Assembly: GCA_002701385.1 (NCBI GenBank)
Contig: NZVD01000007.1
Coordinates: forward strand, 20,466 to 84,465
Length of the DNA: 64,000 nt
Source: Rhodopirellula sp.
GTDB lineage: Bacteria; Planctomycetota; Planctomycetia; Pirellulales; Pirellulaceae
Direction: 5' to 3'
Shown here in pieces: positions 9,905-19,401 of this stretch. Position numbers and translations under genes: made by a program. Position 1 is the first letter of the stretch. Each line of letters starts with the position of its first letter. The notes beneath the pieces were generated by a model. The model was not told the origin of the DNA. It saw only the letters and a list, made by a program, of their open reading frames with translations, and did no database searches.

Positions 9905-10624
9905 ATGTTGTACTCTCCAGCGGATGTTAGCGTCATCATCCCAGCAGTCAATGAAGCTGAGTTTTTGTCTGCTTGCATCCGGTCGGCTCAATTAGCCGGA
10001 GCCAATGAAATTATTGTCTCGGATGGTGGTAGTACTGATGCAAGCTGTGACATCGCTTCCAGCTTGGGAGCCATCGTTGTTTCAGGCAACTCGGGGCGTG
10101 GCCCTCAACAAAATGCCGGTGTCCAAAAGAGCACGCATCCCCTGCTCTGCTTTCTTCACGCAGATTGTTTACTTGGTCGCTCATCCTTAGAGACGCTTTG
10201 TATTGTAGCTAGCCAAAAGGAGGACCTTTATGCATGCTTTCGCCAGAGTATTGCCGCCGCAGGCACTAAATATCGTTTGCTCGAAATTGGAAATAATATG
10301 CGTGTTCGGTGGCAGAAGCGGCCATATGGAGATCAAGGGATTTGTATTTCTCGAGCGTTGTATCAGCGAGTTGGTGGATTCGAAGACGTGCCTTTTATGG
10401 AAGATGTGCTACTCGCAGGGAAACTCAGGCAGCTATCGATCGCTCCTTGCCTACTCAATGACCGTATTGAGGTGAGTCCACGAAGGTGGCAACGTAGTGG
10501 AGTGATTCGACAGACTCTAAAGAATTGGAGTTTGTTACGACAATTAAAACGAGGACGCACGCCTGATGAACTCATCGAACAATACGCGAGAGATGATGAA
10601 CAGAGACGAGGGGGAAGTGAGTGA
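9905..10624 (+). CDS. Glycosyltransferase family 2, TIGR04283-like
   Basis: VSVIIPAVNEAEFLSACIRSAQLAGANEIIVSDGGSTDAS...GRGPQQNAGVQ...LLCFLHADCLL. Confidence 0.88.
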   Translation: MLYSPADVSVIIPAVNEAEFLSACIRSAQLAGANEIIVSDGGSTDASCDIASSLGAIVVSGNSGRGPQQNAGVQKSTHPLLCFLHADCLLGRSSLETLCIVASQKEDLYACFRQSIAAAGTKYRLLEIGNNMRVRWQKRPYGDQGICISRALYQRVGGFEDVPFMEDVLLAGKLRQLSIAPCLLNDRIEVSPRRWQRSGVIRQTLKNWSLLRQLKRGRTPDELIEQYARDDEQRRGGSE

Positions 10625-10721
10625 CGCATCGAATCAGTAGAGCGCTCTGTTGGAAATTCCAGACAAGGCTTGCCGGTTCCTAAAAGGGGCTGTGTCGAAA
10701 CAGACTTAGAGCCCGCCAGAT

Positions 10722-11912
10722 TTAAGCAGCCGGTTCATCGCCCAGCATGGTTTCTTCCAGCCAGAGTCCGATTTCATGTTCGTACTCCACATTTTCACTA
10801 CTGTTATCCATCAATAATTGGCGGTGGTAGTCAGCAGCTCCCTGATTGTTGATGTGAGCTTCTGCGGCATTTTCAAAACGATCTGCCGGATCCACCGCAA
10901 TCAACTTTCGGCAGAAGTTAATCAGGAATTCCTTATTGCCAAGCTTTGGGGGGAGTATTTCTTCGAGTTGGTTTGGTAGATCGAGTTTCGCTTGTACCAT
11001 CTCGTCATAGTTTCGTTTTCCGGCAAAAGGATTTTTGCCGGAAATGAGTTCAATCAATACATACCCTAGACTTGCTAAATCGCTGAGTGGTGAAGCAAGC
11101 TCCCCTTTGAGTACCTCGGGGGCAGCATAGGCTGGTGTGCAGGTTCGTTGAGGCGGAGGAGATTCAAGTGGGAAAGCAGATCCAATATCAATGATTTTTG
11201 CAGCGCCCGTACGTTTGATCATGATATTCCCGGGCTTAATGTCTCCGTGCACAATCCCATATCGGTGCAATGCCTCCAAGGCACTCAAGCACTCACGGAC
11301 AATGGCAATCGCGGCTCCGGAGCGGAAGCGAGGTTGGTTTTGGGTGGTTGTGACGATGTGATTGTTAATCCGGTTCCAGCGTTTCTGACTAACATTCGAC
11401 TCTAGACGCTGCATACGTTCACTGTTAAGCAGCATTCGTAAGTCCAGTCCATCAATCCATTCCATAACCAGCATTCGAATACGGTTGCGATCGACAAAGT
11501 TATGAACATCCAACAGGTTGTCATGTTGAATCTGAGCGATCCGCATGGCGACATCTGCATGGCGCTGCATCGTTTCAACATATGCGTCTTCATTGGAAAA
11601 GCGTTCCGGCGAAAATACCTTGATGGCAACCGGAAGTGTGAAATTATCTGCCCCTCGGCGTTGTGAAAGGTAAACCTTTCCCTGACCGCCGGCTCCGAGG
11701 AGTTTTGTCAGATGGTGGTGTGTGGTCCAGCTTAACCGTTGGTTATCCAGAAAGTTTTGATACTGTTCGACAAGTTCATTGTCCGTCTGCAGCATAGCCT
11801 TCGGTTCCAGCGAATAGGATATCGTCTGGTCTTCCGGGGCTCGGGTAATGGTGACCGTTAGGCGTTCCATTTCTTCGGCAGCATCAAGTTGTGATTCGCT
11901 CATTATATTCAC
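10722..11912 (-). CDS. Serine/threonine protein kinase (soluble)
   Basis: Gly-rich loop LGAGGQGKVY, VAIKVF Lys, catalytic loop IVHGDIKPGNIMI, DIG, APEVLKG; no obvious transmembrane segment. Confidence 0.9.
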   Translation of the reverse strand: MNIMSESQLDAAEEMERLTVTITRAPEDQTISYSLEPKAMLQTDNELVEQYQNFLDNQRLSWTTHHHLTKLLGAGGQGKVYLSQRRGADNFTLPVAIKVFSPERFSNEDAYVETMQRHADVAMRIAQIQHDNLLDVHNFVDRNRIRMLVMEWIDGLDLRMLLNSERMQRLESNVSQKRWNRINNHIVTTTQNQPRFRSGAAIAIVRECLSALEALHRYGIVHGDIKPGNIMIKRTGAAKIIDIGSAFPLESPPPQRTCTPAYAAPEVLKGELASPLSDLASLGYVLIELISGKNPFAGKRNYDEMVQAKLDLPNQLEEILPPKLGNKEFLINFCRKLIAVDPADRFENAAEAHINNQGAADYHRQLLMDNSSENVEYEHEIGLWLEETMLGDEPAA

Positions 11913-12027
11913 GACAAACTAAACCAGGAAAAAATCGAATTGGTAGTTCGCCTGCCCTCCACAATCACGGTTAATAGTTACGTTTTTTAATAATTACGGC
12001 AAGGCTATTCATGGAATATTCATCCAG

Positions 12028-13041
12028 TTATACGCAAGGTTTTTTCCGGGCGGGGTATCCAAGCCGTTTATCTACGACGTTGAGTGGTTCTTCTCCTCGG
12101 AGGAAACGCTGTATGTTTTGGCTAACAAACTTGATCGTATTCGGGACTCGAAATCGGGATTGAGCGCCGACATGAGGACTGATGACAACATTTTCCATTG
12201 TCCAAAGCGGGCTTGTCGGATGCAGTGGCTCGACTTCCACTACATCCAGTCCTGCTCCAGCCAGGTAGCCGCTTTCTAAGGCCCCAATCAGGTCATCTTC
12301 CTGAATCACGGGGCCTCGGGCAACATTGATAACAACACTACCAGGTTTGAGTTTTTCCAAAACCGATTGGTTGATCATGCCTTTTGTTTCGGCATTAAGC
12401 GGGACACATAAAATCAGGCAGTCAATCTCATGGAGGATATCATCTAATTGATCTGCTCCGACCAGACGCTCGACATAGTCCGGTTTATCCCAGGGGTATT
12501 TGTCTGTGGCCAGAATCCGATTACCCCAGGGAGCAAGTACTTCAGCGATCCTACGGCCATTTCCTCCAAACCCAACAATCCCGACGGTTTGGCCATGGAA
12601 GTCCATCGTAGGCCGACGGACGAATTCACGTTTTTCGTAAGCACGGAAGAAAGTTAGTGCGCTACGATAAACTCCAAACAGTAGGGACATAGTCTGTTCT
12701 GCCACTTGATTTGCAAATAAGCCTGAGACGCTGGAAACCAGTATGTCGGAGTCGATGACTTCTGGTTTCAGGCAATGGTCTAGCCCAGCGGCGGACGATT
12801 GAATCCACTTCAACCGTCCTTGTTGAACGACCTCTGCCCAGGGAACAGGTACTTTGGCATGGCCTACGAATATGTCCGCCTGCATGATTTCTTCGGCAAT
12901 CCCGGATTGTCCGGCATTGATTACTTCGATTTTATCGCTACACTCATTTAGCTCCGCAACCTGTTCGTCCGTTACTGGGAAACAAAGAACGACGCGGCTT
13001 TTTTGAGTGTCCTCGATTGGCGTATTGGTGAGATCAGCCAT
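12028..13041 (-). CDS. D-2-hydroxyacid dehydrogenase (NAD-binding)
   Basis: VGIVGFGGNGRRIAEVLAPWG Rossmann motif; NVARGPVIQEDDLIGALESGYLAGAGLDVVEVEPL; ISPHVGAQS. Confidence 0.93.
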   Translation of the reverse strand: MADLTNTPIEDTQKSRVVLCFPVTDEQVAELNECSDKIEVINAGQSGIAEEIMQADIFVGHAKVPVPWAEVVQQGRLKWIQSSAAGLDHCLKPEVIDSDILVSSVSGLFANQVAEQTMSLLFGVYRSALTFFRAYEKREFVRRPTMDFHGQTVGIVGFGGNGRRIAEVLAPWGNRILATDKYPWDKPDYVERLVGADQLDDILHEIDCLILCVPLNAETKGMINQSVLEKLKPGSVVINVARGPVIQEDDLIGALESGYLAGAGLDVVEVEPLHPTSPLWTMENVVISPHVGAQSRFRVPNTIKFVSQNIQRFLRGEEPLNVVDKRLGYPARKKPCV

Positions 13042-13244
13042 GTTATTTAAATTCCGGATAAATCAGATGGAAGAAAAGTAGTTTGTTATCGGTGGGAATT
13101 GGGAATAGTTGATAAATCGACTCAGGACATTCGCCGATATGAGCTTAATCCTGTTGGCGAATTGGCTATTTTCTAGGATAATAAGAGTTTAACGATTATG
13201 CGATCAGGCCGGACACGACTTGTGGCTCCGGATTCAGATATAAA

Positions 13245-14201
13245 ATGAGGAGAAGACCACTGAGCGCTTCAACCAAACAGCTTGGAACAGCAGCCATCAT
13301 TGCTTTAGTCTTGCTGCGTCTTGCCCTAGGTTGGCACTTCTACAAAGAAGGTTCTGCCAAGATGCAGGATGGTTTCTCATCCACAGGTTTTCTAGGAGCT
13401 GCCAAAGGACCTTTAGCCGATTCATTCAAGGGTATGTTATGGGATGCGGATGGCAAAATTCGCTTATGCTACGTTCCTTCGGATTCCAGTCAGGTGTGGT
13501 CCGAGCCAAGTTATGACACCCAAAAGGTAAAAGCGTACTGGAAGCAGTATCTAGACCAAGTCTCAAACTTCCATGGCTATGATGCGGCGACAAAAAAACG
13601 TGCCGCCGAAGCACTAAAGGTGCGCTCTGGACAACTGGATGACTTTTTCAAATATAACCATGTTGAAATCATCGAATTCTTTCGTCAAATGGAACGCCGT
13701 GAGGAACAGCTTCAGCGATCCGATATGACCGGTGTTTGGAGCTTAAAAGGTCAGGGAACGAAACTCCAAGGAGAAGTTAATGCAACCCGAGCGGGCTATT
13801 TGGCTTCTTTGGATTTAATCTGGGAAGGGATTGAGCGAGACCTTAACTCATTTGGGCAGGGAGATGTGCTAGAGATAGGAGAATTGGATGGTCCGGCTAT
13901 TTCAAGCTCTCAAATTGACAAGTTTATTCCCTGGTTCGACCTGCTCTGTGGACTGGCGTTGTTAATCGGATTTTGTACACCAGTTGCTGCGATCGCTACT
14001 GCGGGCTTCTTGCTCTCCGTTTGTCTAACCCAATTCCCGGGGGCTGAAGGAGCCCAACCCGTTTATTACCAAGCCATTGAGATGTTTGCTTTACTCGTGG
14101 TCGCATTTGCGGGTGGAGGCAAATATTTGTCACTTGATTCAGTTATAAATCACTTTTGCAAAAGCTGCTGCAATTCATCAGAGCAGACTGTTAAAGAATA
14201 A
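13245..14201 (+). CDS. DoxX-family membrane protein with large soluble insert
   Basis: N-terminal TM ALVLLRLALGWHFYKEGSAKM and C-terminal TM set LLCGLALLIGFCTPVAAIATAGFLLSVCLTQFP; AIEMFALLVVAFAGGGKYLSLD. Confidence 0.8.
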   Translation: MRRRPLSASTKQLGTAAIIALVLLRLALGWHFYKEGSAKMQDGFSSTGFLGAAKGPLADSFKGMLWDADGKIRLCYVPSDSSQVWSEPSYDTQKVKAYWKQYLDQVSNFHGYDAATKKRAAEALKVRSGQLDDFFKYNHVEIIEFFRQMERREEQLQRSDMTGVWSLKGQGTKLQGEVNATRAGYLASLDLIWEGIERDLNSFGQGDVLEIGELDGPAISSSQIDKFIPWFDLLCGLALLIGFCTPVAAIATAGFLLSVCLTQFPGAEGAQPVYYQAIEMFALLVVAFAGGGKYLSLDSVINHFCKSCCNSSEQTVKE

Positions 14202-14220
14202 ATAAAAAGGAAAGTACGTC

Positions 14221-16017
14221 ATGAACCTTACACCTGAAGAAAAGGAAGTAGGACGCGGTAATTACTTTGATGCGATTGGTGTCAAACGCCGTGATTTTCT
14301 TAAATCAGTTGCCGCCGGAGGACTCGTTTCCGGTGGTGGTTTAGGAGCGGCCTACTTTGGTTACTCAACGGTCGATGATCCCGTTCGAATCGGCGTCATT
14401 GGAACTGGCGATGAAGGTAGTGTGCTCATCGGAGCTCTCAATCCTGCGTATTGTCAGGTGGTTGCTATCAGTGATCTACGTGAATTTAACGTGCATCGCG
14501 CTTTTCACGGAGACTACGCGAGTCCGGCTGCCATGGCTGCTCGACCTGGTCTGATAAGAAAGTATAACTTTACATCGGAAAAGGAAGCTCGGAATCACAT
14601 TAAAGTCTATAAAGATGGCTATCAAGAGCTATTGGCCGATCCTGACATCGAAGCGGTGATCATCGCTGTACCACTCCATCTACATGCCAAGGTGGCCATT
14701 GATGCCATGCTGGCTGGTAAGCATGTGCTGACTGAGAAGTTGATGGCAAAGACTGTTGCGGAATGTAAATTGATGGGACGAGTCGCCAAAGAACAGGGGC
14801 TCTATCTAGCGACAGGTCATCAGCGTCACTACAGTGTGCTATATGATAATGCGGTCAATCTGATTAAATGGGGCGTATTGGGCGAATTACATCACATTCG
14901 AGCTCAGTGGCACCGTGGCAACCTGCCCGGTCGTGACAGTTGGCAAATGCCACTTCCCGGAGGAGAAATTCCAATCGGCGGTACGGATGCAGATCGGTTT
15001 AATAAGATTGCTGATGGCATTAAATCGCTGACTCGGCAGGTTTCAGCTGAAAAAGATCCCGTTGCGAGACAGATGCTTGAAGGTAAGCTGGCTCAGTACA
15101 TTGCTTGGGATAGCGATAAAGACGGTGTGTTGGAACGTGCTCGTAAACATGGCTATCAGGATTTTGAATTGCCAGCCGGGCACTCACGATCAGCATTGGA
15201 AGAGCTTTGTCGCTGGCGATTGTGGGAACGTACCGGTGGCGGTTTAATGGCTGAGCTTGGCAGCCACCAAATGGATGCAGCTGGAATCTTTTGTAGTGCC
15301 CTGCGTAAGGACGGAAAGAAAGCCCAGCCACTTAGTGTTCACGCAGTTGGCGGACGTCATATCTTTGGTCAGGATCGTGAGGTAGAAGATCATGTCTATT
15401 GCACGATCGAATTTCCCGCGCCGGGATATGAAGACGCATTCGATGTGGGCTATGAAGATCCTGGTACCGGTGCTGGTAAAGGGCCGGTCGCAGATTGGGT
15501 TAATGACAATAACAAGAAAATTGTCGTGACCTATTCTTCGATCAACGGAAACGGATATGGAGGCTACGGTGAAGTCGTCATGGGTACCAAGGGAACTTTG
15601 GTATTGGAACGAGAATACGAGGTCATGCTTTATAAGGGCTCGAGTACAACTACGAAGGTAGGTGTCAAAGAAGGGCAAGGTGGCCCCACGATGGATACGC
15701 AGGCCAGTGGTGAAGCCGCTCCGGTCGCACAGGCCGCTCAAACAGGGCCCGTTAGTCGTGGATACACCGAAGAGATTGAGCATTGGGCTTATTGTATTCG
15801 AAATCCAAGCCCGGAAAATCAGCCTCGCTGTAATCCCAAAGTCGCTCTTAGTGACGCTGTCATCGCGTTGACCACCAATGTAGCCATTCGAAATGGTGCT
15901 AATAATCAAGGTGGCTATATTAAATTTGAAGATAGTTGGTACGACGTCGATAATGACGAAACACCAGATGGTTCAGATTTGACCGAGACTCGCCAACGCC
16001 TGACAAAAAGTAGCTAA
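14221..16017 (+). CDS. Gfo/Idh/MocA-family oxidoreductase with Tat-type signal
   Basis: Twin-Arg KRRDFLKSVAAGGLVSGGG; IRIGVIGTGDEGSVLIG-type Rossmann; AVIIAVPLHLHAKVAIDAMLAGKHVLTEKLMAKTVAECK. Confidence 0.93.
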   Translation: MNLTPEEKEVGRGNYFDAIGVKRRDFLKSVAAGGLVSGGGLGAAYFGYSTVDDPVRIGVIGTGDEGSVLIGALNPAYCQVVAISDLREFNVHRAFHGDYASPAAMAARPGLIRKYNFTSEKEARNHIKVYKDGYQELLADPDIEAVIIAVPLHLHAKVAIDAMLAGKHVLTEKLMAKTVAECKLMGRVAKEQGLYLATGHQRHYSVLYDNAVNLIKWGVLGELHHIRAQWHRGNLPGRDSWQMPLPGGEIPIGGTDADRFNKIADGIKSLTRQVSAEKDPVARQMLEGKLAQYIAWDSDKDGVLERARKHGYQDFELPAGHSRSALEELCRWRLWERTGGGLMAELGSHQMDAAGIFCSALRKDGKKAQPLSVHAVGGRHIFGQDREVEDHVYCTIEFPAPGYEDAFDVGYEDPGTGAGKGPVADWVNDNNKKIVVTYSSINGNGYGGYGEVVMGTKGTLVLEREYEVMLYKGSSTTTKVGVKEGQGGPTMDTQASGEAAPVAQAAQTGPVSRGYTEEIEHWAYCIRNPSPENQPRCNPKVALSDAVIALTTNVAIRNGANNQGGYIKFEDSWYDVDNDETPDGSDLTETRQRLTKSS

Positions 16018-16043
16018 TCCGCCCCTTGCGGAAGAATGATATT

Positions 16044-16093
16044 ATCCCGCAGTGATACTTACTTAGAAGTTGAGTCACTGCGGGATTTTTTTT
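16044..16093 (+). terminator. Rho-independent terminator after the Gfo/Idh/MocA gene
   Basis: ATCCCGCAGTGA...TCACTGCGGGAT stem followed by a T run. Confidence 0.88.
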
Positions 16094-16490
16094 GAGGTGT
16101 GGATCTGGGTGAGCGATTCTGTCGCGTGGACGGTGAAGGGACTAAACTGCGGCGGAACGTATTTAGGATTCCCATGACGACTAATATGCCGACGATTAGT
16201 GGGAGCATAACTCGTACAGAGGGGCCGCTTATGACCATAAATGCTACGGCAATCCCCAGTAAGACGCCCGTCGGCCCGCGAAGACGTTGGAGCACCTTGA
16301 TTAAGTCATCGTAGGCAAGCCGAAAGATAGCAAAGAAAATAGTGACTCGAAGTAGAATGTCGAGCGAACCTTCCTTGAGTTCTTGCTGGCCGGAAAAATG
16401 AATTCCGACGCACAGTAGCGTTAAAATACAAAGCACTACGGTGCATCGCCGTTTTAAATCCATGTTGCCCTGATCTTTATGCTTAACCAA
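16059..16490 (-). CDS. Small hypothetical membrane protein
   Basis: Several hydrophobic segments (CTVVLCILTLLCVGIHF, LLGIAVAFMVISG, VMLPLIVGILVVMGIL); basic/Ser tail; 3' end overlaps the plus-strand terminator. Start likely internal (MDLKRRC). Confidence 0.55.
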   Translation of the reverse strand: MVKHKDQGNMDLKRRCTVVLCILTLLCVGIHFSGQQELKEGSLDILLRVTIFFAIFRLAYDDLIKVLQRLRGPTGVLLGIAVAFMVISGPSVRVMLPLIVGILVVMGILNTFRRSLVPSPSTRQNRSPRSTPQKKSRSDSTSK

Positions 16491-17325
16491 TTTTGGCTTT
16501 CAGATCAGTCAGTAGGTTCACGGCATGGCTTATCTCAGCCTTTTGGCGTTCCGGTTCCTGAGGGATCTCGCGTTCGATCGTTAATGGGCCGGTATAGCCA
16601 AGTTCGTCCAACGTTCGTAGATAGTTTTCCATACCGACGTCCCCTTCTCCGAGTGGCACTTCGGCTCCCCATGTTTCTCCGGGTTGGTCAGACCAAGTGC
16701 CATCTTTGCAGTGAATGCTTTTCACAAAAGCTCCCACTTTTTGTAAAGCTTCAATTGGTTCTCCTGTCCCGTACAGAATCATGTTGGCAGGGTCGAAATT
16801 GACAAACAGATTGTCTCGTCCCACATCGCTGATAAATTGCAGTAGCCCTTCAGCGGTTTCCTGTCCAGTCTCCAGGTGTAATGCCTGGTTGTTTGCCTTG
16901 CAGTGATCAAGCAGATCCTGAGTGACTGCTACGATTTCCTGATAGAGTGGATCGGAGTTGTCGTGCGGGATGAAACCAAGATGAAGAGCGACAACGTCGC
17001 AGTTTAATAATCTCGCGAAGTCGGCAATTTCCTTCATCTCCTGCACGCGATCTGAACGGGTTGTCGGTGGCACTAACCCAACGGTATCGACCACAGTTGG
17101 AATATCGGCATAGCTTTCGCCTTCAAATCCCCCGAATACTGCGGTAAGTGTAATACCAAGCTCTTGCAGTTGAGCGAGAAACTTTTCTGCATTCTCAGGA
17201 GTTCGCGTTTCTTTTTCAGGGGCGTGCAGCTGGATCGTGGGAACACCCAACTCATGGGCAACTTCAATTTTGACTCCGAGTCCGGCGTCGATACTGGTAA
17301 ACACTCCGATTGGCCACTTTTCCAT
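16483..17325 (-). CDS. Sugar phosphate isomerase/epimerase (xylose-isomerase-like TIM barrel)
   Basis: MEKWPIGVFTSIDAGLGVKIEVAHELGVPTIQLHAP...NLFVNFDPANMILYGTGEPIEAL...VKSIHCKDG...VPLGEGDVGMENYLRTLDELGYTGPLTIERE. Confidence 0.9.
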   Translation of the reverse strand: MEKWPIGVFTSIDAGLGVKIEVAHELGVPTIQLHAPEKETRTPENAEKFLAQLQELGITLTAVFGGFEGESYADIPTVVDTVGLVPPTTRSDRVQEMKEIADFARLLNCDVVALHLGFIPHDNSDPLYQEIVAVTQDLLDHCKANNQALHLETGQETAEGLLQFISDVGRDNLFVNFDPANMILYGTGEPIEALQKVGAFVKSIHCKDGTWSDQPGETWGAEVPLGEGDVGMENYLRTLDELGYTGPLTIEREIPQEPERQKAEISHAVNLLTDLKAKIG

Positions 17326-17411
17326 TGGGTTCTCCTCGAGGGCGTAAGGTGGTTTAAGCTTGGCTACATGCCGCATTATACAACAATGACGAGCGGGTCA
17401 TAGTTGGGCCA

Positions 17412-19394
17412 TTAAATTCGATCTAACGAATCTATCCATTGAGCCAATGACTCTCTTAAGCTGTCCGTTAACTTACCGGGAGCTTCCAATTCTTGTTCGC
17501 TCACGGGGTACTTGGCATCCTTTAGTGCTTTCACTGCATTAGCAACAGCAGCACTGACAGGCGAGCCTTTGACCAGAATGGCGTGAAAGGCAACTCGCTC
17601 TGCAGGGTCGTTTGGAGCAATTCCTGCTCGTAATGGAAAGGGAGCGTCGATCGGGATAATACCACGGACTAAATCTCGATACGAGAACCCCAGAATCAGG
17701 GCCATTGCTCCTCCCGCCTGACGCCCTATGGCAACAATCCGATTACGGTCGATATTGTACGTGTTGATCACATTATCCATCGTTTTACGAATGAATTCGA
17801 TTTCGGTAGGTTGCCAGCGATTTTCATCCTCAGCTTTAGGGGCCAGCACAATTAGATGGTGTTTTGCAGCCAGCTTCTTCCATTGTTCCACGAGTACTTC
17901 GTCGTTGACATCTCCGGGAGCATGGAGCCAGACAATCAGTCCATGAGCAACATCGCTTCGGTAGTTGTCCGGTATGATAGCGTGGCAGTCGTTGGCTTCT
18001 TCTGGCAGTTTGATTTGAACAGTACCAGTTGCGAGGTTGTTGGCAGGTGCTGCGATGGATGGCGGACTGTGCCCATCGATTGATGGTGTGTCGAGAGGTA
18101 AAGGGCTCAGGGTGAGTTCCGTATTCATCTCCTGGCCATCTCGAAAGAAGGTGATGGTAATAACAGCCGACGGTTCAAAGTTCGCTAATTCCACTCTGAG
18201 TTGATTGTGATCCGCCACATCAGTTTGATTGAGAGAAGTAATTAAGTCCCCTGGCTTGATGGCAACCGTTGCAGCTGGACTGTTGGGGTAGACGTATCGA
18301 ACAAGTACGCCAGCCTCTCGGTGGTTTCTGTCCGGTAGTATGCCTAAGAATGGGTGTTCATACGGTTCTAGCGTTTCGGCTAATGTTAATTCCGTCATCG
18401 CAACGGTACCGTCGCGTTGATACTTGAGTGAAATGGTGTCGCCCGCGTAATGTGCACCCAAAATATGACGCAATTCAGATTGACGGGCAATCGGCTTGCC
18501 AGCCATCTCGATAAGAGTGTCTCCTTTTTTGAGTCCCGCATCATGAGCTGGCGATTTCGGTTGAACCGCTATAATCTCGGCCGGCAAGTCGTAGACGTTG
18601 CCCGACGTTAAGGAGACTCCGATGCGGCCAGGGTGTAGGTTTTCTCCCGCTTTAAGTTTCTCCAAATGAGGTTCTAGATCGGCTAGAGGAACGGCAAACC
18701 CAATTCCGGAGTCATACCATTCCGTGCCGTCGGATTGTCCGCCTTGTGGATGTGGAGTTAGAGGAGTTAATACGCCAAATACTCGCCCATGGATGTCAAT
18801 AAGAGGACCACCGTAATTTGCAGGAGAGATCTTGGCATCGGTTTGGATGGCCTTGCCCCAAATGCGATTGGAGGCACTTATAATACCAACACTTTGGTTT
18901 GAGATGTTACGAGAAAACGTCTTCCCTAAAGCGATAGCCCATTGGCCAACGGTGATTTCTTCTCGAGGTACGAAAGGTAGAATTGGGTACGACTCGTCGG
19001 TGTTGACTTTGAGTAGCGTTAAATTGCGGCTGTGATCATGAGCAATGATTTTTGCGGCTGCACGTTTGCCGCTGGGAGTGGTGGCCAGAATCGAAGTAAG
19101 GCTATCTCTTACCATGGTCGAACTGGTAAGGACATATCCATCGGAAGAAACCGCTAAACCGGAGATGGGACCAATTTCCTGAGACTCCAGGCCGCCCACT
19201 AATTCCAATTGTACAACGCTCGGACTAGCCTTTTCGACCGCAGCCTGAAGAGCCTTTTCTTCACGCTCTAGTAATTCATCTTGTGCGGCGGCTGACGAAA
19301 TCCAGCCGAGAGACGAGAGCAGTAGCAGGAATGTCAGTTTCTTGGTGACCAATATTTTGCTAGTTAGGCGAGGTGAGAGAGGTACGGGTTGCAT
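17412..19394 (-). CDS. HtrA/DegP-like (S1C) protein with two PDZ domains and C-terminal alpha/beta-hydrolase-like domain; both active sites appear degenerate
   Basis: Trypsin-like core (YVLTSSTMV, RNLTLLKV, ISPANYGGPL), PDZ regions (SPAHDAGLKKGDTLIEMAGKPI; PNSPAATVAIKPGDLITSLNQTDV), esterase-like tail (GLIVWLHAPGD... NRIVAIGRQAGGAMALIL). Confidence 0.82.
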   Translation of the reverse strand: MQPVPLSPRLTSKILVTKKLTFLLLLSSLGWISSAAAQDELLEREEKALQAAVEKASPSVVQLELVGGLESQEIGPISGLAVSSDGYVLTSSTMVRDSLTSILATTPSGKRAAAKIIAHDHSRNLTLLKVNTDESYPILPFVPREEITVGQWAIALGKTFSRNISNQSVGIISASNRIWGKAIQTDAKISPANYGGPLIDIHGRVFGVLTPLTPHPQGGQSDGTEWYDSGIGFAVPLADLEPHLEKLKAGENLHPGRIGVSLTSGNVYDLPAEIIAVQPKSPAHDAGLKKGDTLIEMAGKPIARQSELRHILGAHYAGDTISLKYQRDGTVAMTELTLAETLEPYEHPFLGILPDRNHREAGVLVRYVYPNSPAATVAIKPGDLITSLNQTDVADHNQLRVELANFEPSAVITITFFRDGQEMNTELTLSPLPLDTPSIDGHSPPSIAAPANNLATGTVQIKLPEEANDCHAIIPDNYRSDVAHGLIVWLHAPGDVNDEVLVEQWKKLAAKHHLIVLAPKAEDENRWQPTEIEFIRKTMDNVINTYNIDRNRIVAIGRQAGGAMALILGFSYRDLVRGIIPIDAPFPLRAGIAPNDPAERVAFHAILVKGSPVSAAVANAVKALKDAKYPVSEQELEAPGKLTDSLRESLAQWIDSLDRI

Positions 19395-19401
19395 TGGTGA
19401 T

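Noticed and set aside
15020-15909. Minus-strand ORFs of 103 and 221 aa inside the Gfo/Idh/MocA gene
   Set aside because: Antisense shadow frames; the plus-strand protein is unambiguous.
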